The notes beneath the pieces were generated by a model. It ran no database searches, was not told where the DNA came from, and saw only the letters and a program-made list of their open reading frames with translations. Positions 15,284-19,592 of a DNA stretch of 19,592 bases are shown in pieces (position 1 is the stretch's first letter; every line of letters starts with the position of its first letter). The position numbers and the translations under genes are program-made. The stretch is from JAVBME01 sp031552765. Its GTDB lineage: Bacteria > Bacillota > Negativicutes > Acidaminococcales > JAISLQ01. Location: positions 1 to 19,592 of the forward strand of contig JAVBME010000039.1 in assembly GCA_031552765.1 (NCBI GenBank). Reading direction: 5' to 3'.

Positions 15284-17989
15284 ATGACACTGAAAATCGC
15301 CAAAGGGAAAAATAAAAACACCGCCGAAGACCGCCGTCTGAAAGAGGCGAGTTCCGGCGCCAAACCCTGGAAAAAATGGGGCCCCTACCTGAGCGAGCGG
15401 CAATGGGGCACCGTACGCGAAGACTATAGTGAAAACGGCGACGCCTGGAACTATTTTCCACACGACCACGCCCGTTCGCGCGCCTACCGCTGGGGCGAAG
15501 ACGGCCTGGGCGGCATATCCGACGACAAGCAGATCCTTTGCTTCGCGCTGGCCTTCTGGAACGGCAAAGACCCCATCATCAAAGAGCGCCTGTTCGGCCT
15601 GACCAACAGCGAAGGCAACCACGGCGAAGACGTAAAAGAATACTACTTTTACCTCGACTCCACCCCTACCCACTCCTTTATGAAATACCTCTACAAATAC
15701 CCGCAAGACGCCTACCCCTACGATCAAATTGTCGCCGCCAACCGCGGGCGCGGGCGCAACCAGTATGAATTTGAACTGCTCGATACCGGCGTATTTGATG
15801 ACGACCGCTATTTTGACTGCTTTGTCGAGTACGCCAAAGCGGACGCCGAAGACCTCTTGGTCGAAATAACCATCGCCAACCGCGGGCCGGACGAAGCCGC
15901 GCTCCACGTCCTACCTACCCTGTGGTTCCGCAACACCTGGTCGTGGGATGAAGAAGTTGTGCGCCCTTCACTTGAACTGTTCGAGCAAAAAACCGGCTGC
16001 GCCACAGTATTGGCCCAAGAAGAAGGCCTCGGCCAGCGCTATCTCTATTGCGAAGGCGAGCCGGAAATGCTCTTTACGGAAAACGAAACCAATACCATGC
16101 GTATGTTCAACCAGCCCAACCCAACGCCCTACGTCAAAGACGGCATCAATAACAAGCTGGTCGCCGGGCAAGACGACGCCGTCAACCCCGAGCGCACCGG
16201 CACCAAGATGTCCGCCCATTATATCCTCACCGTCCCGGGCGGCGAAGAGCGCACCATACGCCTGCGCCTCTCCCCGGCCAAGCTGGGCAAACCTTTCGGC
16301 CCCAACTTTATTAAAGCCATGGCGGCGCGTAAAAAAGACGCGGACGAATTCTACGCAAACCTTATCCCCGACAAACTCAGCCCGGACGCCGCCCTGGTCA
16401 TGCGCCAGGCGCTGGCCGGCATGCTCTGGTCCAAGCAGTTTTATTATTACGACATCAACCGCTGGCTGGAAGAACGCGGCAATGACCCCTTCAAACCCGG
16501 CGACCGCCTGTCGCCGCGCAACGGCCAGTGGTCGCACATGTATAACGCCGACATCATCTCCATGCCAGACAAATGGGAGTACCCATGGTATGCGGCCTGG
16601 GATCTGGCTTTTCACACCCTGCCGTTGACCCTGACGGATATCGATTTTGCCAAGCAACAGCTAAACCTGATGCTGCGCGAACATTACATGCATCCCAACG
16701 GCCAGATACCGGCCTACGAATGGAACTTCGGCGACGTAAACCCGCCTGTGCACGCTTGGGCAACCATATTTACCTACACAGCGGAAAAAACCCAAGGCAA
16801 AAAAGACCTCCGCTGGCTGGAGCGCTGTTTCCAAAAACTGCTGCTCAACTTCACCTGGTGGGTAAACCGCAAGGACAGGGACAACAAAAACGTTTTTGAA
16901 GGCGGCTTCCTCGGCCTCGACAACATCGGCGTCTTCGACCGCAGCGCCAAGCTTCCCACCGGCGGCCAACTTGAGCAGGCCGACGGCACCGCCTGGATGA
17001 CCCTTTTTTCCCAGAACATGCTGGAGATCGCCTTTGAACTAGCCGAAGAAGACCCCACCTATACCGAAATGGCCCTAAAATTTATGGAGCACACCCTCTG
17101 GATAGCCTCTTCCATGATGCTCGGCGCCGGCGGCATCAAAATGTGGAACGAAGAAGACGGCTTTTTCTACGATGTACTGCGTCTGCCCGACGGCAAGTCC
17201 GAGCAACTCAAAGTGCGCTCCGTCGTCGGCCTGCTCCCGCTATGTGCGGTCACCGTCTTTAACGGCTCGGTCGTAGAAAAATACCCGGAAATCATGGAAC
17301 GCTTTCGCCGCTTCATCGCCTCCCGGCGTGATCTCATGGAAAGCGTACACGACGCCGCCATCCCCGGAGTAGACGGGCGGCGCCTGTCCTCCGTCCTCAA
17401 CCAGGACAAGCTGCGCCGCGTACTCTCAACAGTGCTGGATGAAAACGAATTCTTTGGCCCTTACGGCATACGCTCGCTGTCACGCTACCACAAAGACCAC
17501 CCCTATGTATTTTCCATAGGCGGCCAGGAATACCGAGTAAGCTACCTCCCGGCCGAATCGGACAGCGGCATGTTCGGCGGCAACAGCAACTGGCGCGGCC
17601 CGGTCTGGATGCCTATAAACGCCATGTTGCTGCGGGCGCTCTTAAACTATTACAGTTATTACGGCGACAGCTTCACCATCGAATGCCCCACCGGCAGCGG
17701 CGTACAAATGAACCTCTACCAGGTAGCCGAAGAACTGTCCCGTCGCCTGCACGCCATATTCTTGCGCGGCGAAGACGGCCGACGGCCGGTATTCGGCGGC
17801 ATGGAAAAATTCCAGACCGACCCCTATTGGCGCGACAATCTGCAATTTTTCGAATACTTCCACGGCGACAACGGCGCCGGCATCGGCGCCAACCACCAGA
17901 CCGGCTGGACCGGCCTCGTAGCCCGCGGCTTACATACATTCGCCGTCATCACACCGGAAATGCTCCTCGCGCCGGGAAAAGTCCTCTGA
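15284..17989 (+). CDS. MGH1-like/GH63-family glucosidase, cytosolic
   Basis: The 901-aa product fits the long bacterial GH63/MGH1-like proteins usually annotated 'glucosidase'. An N-terminal region (about 28-345, including RQWGTVREDYSENGDAWNYFPHDHARSRAYRWGEDG in pieces from residue 39) precedes an (alpha/alpha)6 barrel. Barrel landmarks are WYAAWDLAFHTLPL with D440 as candidate general acid, NWRGPVWMPIN (769-779), and FFEYFHGDNGAG with E857 as candidate base. The residue roles are inferred from family position. There is no signal peptide. Known bacterial GH63 members release glucose or mannose from alpha-linked substrates such as glucosylglycerate or mannosylglycerate; the substrate here is unknown. 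Start: AAGGAG is 8 nt before ATG 15284. It is the second gene of the operon and is followed by a hairpin terminator. No transporter is nearby, supporting an internal substrate. Confidence 0.9.
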   Translation: MTLKIAKGKNKNTAEDRRLKEASSGAKPWKKWGPYLSERQWGTVREDYSENGDAWNYFPHDHARSRAYRWGEDGLGGISDDKQILCFALAFWNGKDPIIKERLFGLTNSEGNHGEDVKEYYFYLDSTPTHSFMKYLYKYPQDAYPYDQIVAANRGRGRNQYEFELLDTGVFDDDRYFDCFVEYAKADAEDLLVEITIANRGPDEAALHVLPTLWFRNTWSWDEEVVRPSLELFEQKTGCATVLAQEEGLGQRYLYCEGEPEMLFTENETNTMRMFNQPNPTPYVKDGINNKLVAGQDDAVNPERTGTKMSAHYILTVPGGEERTIRLRLSPAKLGKPFGPNFIKAMAARKKDADEFYANLIPDKLSPDAALVMRQALAGMLWSKQFYYYDINRWLEERGNDPFKPGDRLSPRNGQWSHMYNADIISMPDKWEYPWYAAWDLAFHTLPLTLTDIDFAKQQLNLMLREHYMHPNGQIPAYEWNFGDVNPPVHAWATIFTYTAEKTQGKKDLRWLERCFQKLLLNFTWWVNRKDRDNKNVFEGGFLGLDNIGVFDRSAKLPTGGQLEQADGTAWMTLFSQNMLEIAFELAEEDPTYTEMALKFMEHTLWIASSMMLGAGGIKMWNEEDGFFYDVLRLPDGKSEQLKVRSVVGLLPLCAVTVFNGSVVEKYPEIMERFRRFIASRRDLMESVHDAAIPGVDGRRLSSVLNQDKLRRVLSTVLDENEFFGPYGIRSLSRYHKDHPYVFSIGGQEYRVSYLPAESDSGMFGGNSNWRGPVWMPINAMLLRALLNYYSYYGDSFTIECPTGSGVQMNLYQVAEELSRRLHAIFLRGEDGRRPVFGGMEKFQTDPYWRDNLQFFEYFHGDNGAGIGANHQTGWTGLVARGLHTFAVITPEMLLAPGKVL

Positions 17990-18011
17990 TATCCCCTTTC
18001 CTCCATAAAAC

Positions 18012-18050
18012 ACGCGCCAAGCCGCAACGCCTGGCGCGTAAAGTATTTTT
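18012..18050 (+). terminator. Probable terminator of the GH13-GH63 operon
   Basis: ACGCGCCA (18012-18019) pairs perfectly with TGGCGCGT (18032-18039) around a 12-nt loop, with TATTTTT a few bases downstream. It lies 22 bp past the GH63 stop codon. The gap before the T run makes it a little less typical. Confidence 0.7.
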
Positions 18051-18120
18051 ATCCTTATTTTATTGAAGCCGCGCCCTATATTCGGAAAAGGACTTTACTC
18101 CTTCGCTGGCGAAATAATTT

Positions 18121-18180
18121 TGAGTACATCATATACTCATAAGCGTCCTCAACTTAAGTAATCTTATATTACTTAAGTTG
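18121..18180. promoter_or_regulatory. Operator candidate: perfect 13-bp inverted repeat plus a second dyad
   Basis: CAACTTAAGTAAT (18150-18162) is repeated perfectly in inverse at 18168-18180 with a 5-nt centre. Each arm itself contains the self-complementary ACTTAAGT. A second dyad, TGAGTA (18121-18126) and TACTCA (18134-18139), lies just upstream. There is no T run, so it is not a terminator. Its place 36-95 bp before the isochorismatase-like gene suggests a repressor site. A confident promoter was not found, although TATACT at 18132-18137 is a possible -10. Confidence 0.65.
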
Positions 18181-18215
18181 AAAGAAAGAATAAGATTTCA
18201 AAGGAGGTATCAGCC

Positions 18216-18782
18216 ATGCAGGAAAATCGCCCCGCCCTTCTCGTCATGGATGTCCAGGAAAGCATCATGAAAAATCACGGCCTTACAGCCAAAGACCTCC
18301 ATCCTATCAAGACAGCCCTTCTCGCCGCCCGCGCCGCCGCCATACCTATCATTTTCGTGCGTGTCGCCTTCCGCGACGGCTACACTGAGATAAACCCACG
18401 TAATAAGCAATTTGCCGCAATTTCCGCCCAAGGAGCGCTGCTCGACTCCGACCCCGCCAGTCATATACATCCCGACGTCGCCCCGCTCCCCGGCGAGCCG
18501 ATCGCTCTCAAACGGCGCATGAGCGCCTTTACCGGCAGCGACCTTGGCGTACTACTCTCCGGCTACGCTATAAACCGCCTCGTCCTTACCGGGATATCCA
18601 CCAGCGGCGTAGTCCTCTCCACCTTCCGCGAAGCCCTCGACAAAGATTACGCCCTTACCGTCCTCTCAGACGCCTGCCTTGACGCGAGCAGCGAAGCCCA
18701 CCAAGCCCTGATGAATATCATCTTCCCCCGCCACGCCAATATCCTCACCGCCAAAGAGTGGGCCGCCGAGCAGGAAAGATAG
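18216..18782 (+). CDS. Isochorismatase-fold hydrolase lacking the catalytic cysteine
   Basis: The 188-aa product has the isochorismatase-like fold: ALLVMDVQ with D12, the second catalytic position in ALKRRMSAF (K99), a cis-peptide-type stretch RLVLTGISTSGVVLST (121-136), and AHQALMNIIFP near the end. In nicotinamidases and other cysteine hydrolases the consensus 'G-x-x-T-x-x-C-V' places the nucleophile where this protein has V132. The thiol mechanism is therefore not available. True isochorismatases also lack that cysteine, so a non-thiol reaction or another role is possible. Start: AAAGGAGGT is 7 nt before ATG 18216. The gene is single, with its own terminator and an elaborate palindrome upstream. 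Soluble; substrate unknown. Confidence 0.88.
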   Translation: MQENRPALLVMDVQESIMKNHGLTAKDLHPIKTALLAARAAAIPIIFVRVAFRDGYTEINPRNKQFAAISAQGALLDSDPASHIHPDVAPLPGEPIALKRRMSAFTGSDLGVLLSGYAINRLVLTGISTSGVVLSTFREALDKDYALTVLSDACLDASSEAHQALMNIIFPRHANILTAKEWAAEQER

Positions 18783-18800
18783 AAACTTATTTTTATATCA

Positions 18801-18830
18801 AAAAAGCCCACGCAAGAGGGCTTTTTGCTT
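18801..18830 (+). terminator. Intrinsic terminator of the isochorismatase-like gene
   Basis: AAAAAGCCC (18801-18809) pairs with GGGCTTTTT (18818-18826) around an 8-nt loop, ending in T-rich sequence. It begins 19 bp past the stop codon. Confidence 0.88.
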
Positions 18831-18872
18831 TTTGCTTTTTGTTCAAACAAAACTGATTATAATTTTTGTACC

Positions 18873-18958
18873 TGTCGTCTCCTGCATTTGTGTAAGTCCA
18901 ACTTCAGCATGTTATCCAGCTACCTGCCCTGTTTTTTCTGTATAGTGCCACCGAACGC
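18873..18958 (-). repeat. Interspersed repeat element, right copy (inverted relative to the left end)
   Basis: Read on the minus strand it starts GCGTTCGGTGGCACTATACA (from 18958) and ends with the block 18900-18873, both matching the blocks at 1-26 and 60-87. The interior differs. A 7-bp dyad ACGCGTA-C-TACGCGT (18955-18969) sits at its outer edge. Confidence 0.75.
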
Positions 18959-18996
18959 GTACTACGCGTAGGTAATTGTTAAGCCAGCCTGCTGGC

Positions 18997-19051
18997 AAAG
19001 TTAAACTCGCTCGTCTGCCTATATCGCCTGCGTCTCTGTCCGACTTCGCTC
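18997..19051 (+). repeat. Inverted repeat arm 1 (pairs with 19363-19415)
   Basis: Contains AAACTCGCTCGTCTG and ends CGACTTCGCTC. It matches the reverse complement of 19363-19415 at about 44 of 53 aligned positions, with one 2-nt gap. The divergence suggests two old copies of one repeat unit rather than a recent duplication. Confidence 0.75.
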
Positions 19052-19362
19052 AAACAGTTACCTTTGCCGGCGCAGTCCGGCAACCAATTCAACCACGCTC
19101 CGTAATGCGCTTCGGCTGGCACTATACCGCGTTTTTGGGGAACGACGAAGGTTTATTTTTTTCGATTCCCTATAAAGCCAGTATAGCACTTGTTTGGTTG
19201 CCTTGACCAAAGGCTGTAGAAGTTTTTGCCAGAGGGCAAAAACCTCGTACAGCCATGGATGCCAGAATGGTGCGAAGCGTTACTAGAGATAGCCGTCGAA
19301 TGTATTAGGAAAAGGAATTTGTTTGCTAGTCCTGAAACAGGAATGCGTTGCATTCCAAAAGG

Positions 19363-19415
19363 GAGCGCAGTCTGACGGAGCCATAGGCGATAGACAGACA
19401 AGCGAGTTTGACTTT
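19363..19415 (-). repeat. Inverted repeat arm 2 (pairs with 18997-19051)
   Basis: On the minus strand it contains AAACTCGCTTGTCTG, then CGCCTATGGCTCCGTC, and ends GACTGCGCTC. It is the partner of the arm at 18997-19051, about 310 bp away. It lies inside the span closed by the 19294-19306/19420-19432 inverted repeat. Confidence 0.75.
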
Positions 19416-19470
19416 ATCCAATGCATTCGACGTGCTAGCTCTTAACGCGTAGCATAGCAACCGGGCAGAG

Positions 19471-19592
19471 CTATACAAAAGAGAGCCGGGCAGTCATTAT
19501 GAGATGCTGAGTAGTTTTAACTATAAATGGCAACCGAAAAATGAATACTTTATGCATAAATAACACGCAAATTATCTTTTGTCTACAGTCTG
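19471..19592 (+). repeat. Diverged direct copy of the left-end repeat, running off the window
   Basis: CTATACAAAAGAGAG (from 19471) corresponds to CTATACAAAAAAGAG (from 14), and CTTTTGTCTACA (19576-19587) is identical to 124-135. The two anchors are 105 nt apart here and 110 nt apart on the left, so they look like ends of one diverged unit. Upstream, ACGCGTAG and GGGCAG also recall the minus-strand copy at 18873-18969. Confidence 0.5.

Larger units (their letters stand above)
18959..19470. other. Gene-free, densely structured repeat region
   Basis: No credible protein: the open frames at 18976-19206 and 19153-19401 lack ribosome binding sites and overlie repeats. Structures seen are TTGCCGG/CCGGCAA (19064-19083); a two-part hairpin with outer stem GGCTGTA/TACAGCC (19212-19218 and 19248-19254) and inner stem GTTTTTGCC/GGCAAAAAC (19222-19230 and 19235-19243); CCTG-AAA-CAGG (19331-19341); GGAATGC-GTT-GCATTCC (about 19340-19356); and a long-range pair 19294-19306 with 19420-19432 at 12 of 13 positions. 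It resembles a mosaic of dispersed repeats or a structured RNA. Confidence 0.6.

Noticed and set aside
15209..15907. Long minus-strand frame opposite the GH13/GH63 junction
   Set aside because: Shadow of well-supported plus-strand genes; biased composition and no start signal. The same applies to 15968-16657 and 14358-14666.
18150..18180. Inverted repeat read as a terminator
   Set aside because: AT-rich arms without a following T run, placed just before a gene start; an operator fits better.
18976..19206. Small open frame in the right-hand intergenic region
   Set aside because: No ribosome binding site, and it runs through one arm of an inverted repeat, so it is translated repeat sequence.
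19153..19401. Minus-strand open frame of 82 codons
   Set aside because: Overlies the hairpins and the second inverted-repeat arm; no ribosome binding site and no domain.
1..19592. CRISPR arrays, tRNA or rRNA genes, transposases
   Set aside because: No regularly spaced short repeats, no cloverleaf or ribosomal sequence, and no transposase-like or integrase-like translation was found by eye.

Overview
The window looks like chromosomal DNA of an anaerobic Bacillota (Firmicute), most likely of a Gram-negative-type lineage such as Negativicutes. The clues are strong AAGGAGG-type ribosome binding sites, compact intrinsic terminators, abundant cytosolic PAS/hybrid kinases, a MarC-family membrane protein, a COG2403/cyclic-2,3-diphosphoglycerate-synthetase-like GTPase, and moderate GC with AT-rich intergenic regions. 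The taxonomic call is inference. No rRNA, tRNA, CRISPR array, transposase or phage gene was seen.

Layout. 1-187: a repeat element and a strong hairpin. 188-4203 (minus): a signalling pair, a soluble hybrid histidine kinase (GAF-PAS-HisKA-HATPase-REC-REC-HPt) followed by a REC/HD-GYP response regulator, predicted to relay phosphate into cyclic-di-GMP breakdown. 4335-5330 (minus): a zinc-free NADPH:quinone-oxidoreductase-like enzyme. 5331-5812: gene-free, with a cre-like palindrome. 5813-6298 (minus): a small exported protein of unknown function. 6463-7382 (minus): a LysR regulator wrecked by five in-frame stops and a frameshift. 7559-7923 (plus): a divergently placed membrane-protein gene that is probably also frameshifted. 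8138-8812: a MarC-family protein behind a promoter and a perfect terminator hairpin that may act as an attenuator. 9098-10435: a GTPase of the cyclic-2,3-diphosphoglycerate synthetase family. 10577-13336 (minus): a second soluble hybrid kinase with three related PAS domains. 13797-17989 (plus): a two-gene operon of a cytosolic GH13 enzyme and a GH63/MGH1-like glucosidase. 18216-18782 (plus): an isochorismatase-fold hydrolase lacking the catalytic cysteine, behind a perfect 13-bp inverted repeat. 18831-19592: no convincing gene, but densely structured, repeat-rich DNA.

The gene functions are mostly familiar. The unusual material is between the genes. A roughly 90-bp element at the left end recurs inverted at 18873-18958, and a diverged direct copy ends the window. 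The right-hand 750 bp also contains a second inverted repeat and several nested hairpins. Other points worth a second look are the co-decayed LysR/membrane-protein pair, the marC leader, the palindromic operator candidate upstream of the isochorismatase-like gene, and a split sequence shared by two distant intergenic regions.

How the genes work together (inference): the first kinase and the HD-GYP regulator probably form one pathway. The GH13 and GH63 enzymes lack signal peptides and should act on an internal glucoside or glucan. The second kinase lies divergent to that operon and could sense a related state, but no DNA-binding partner is present in the window.
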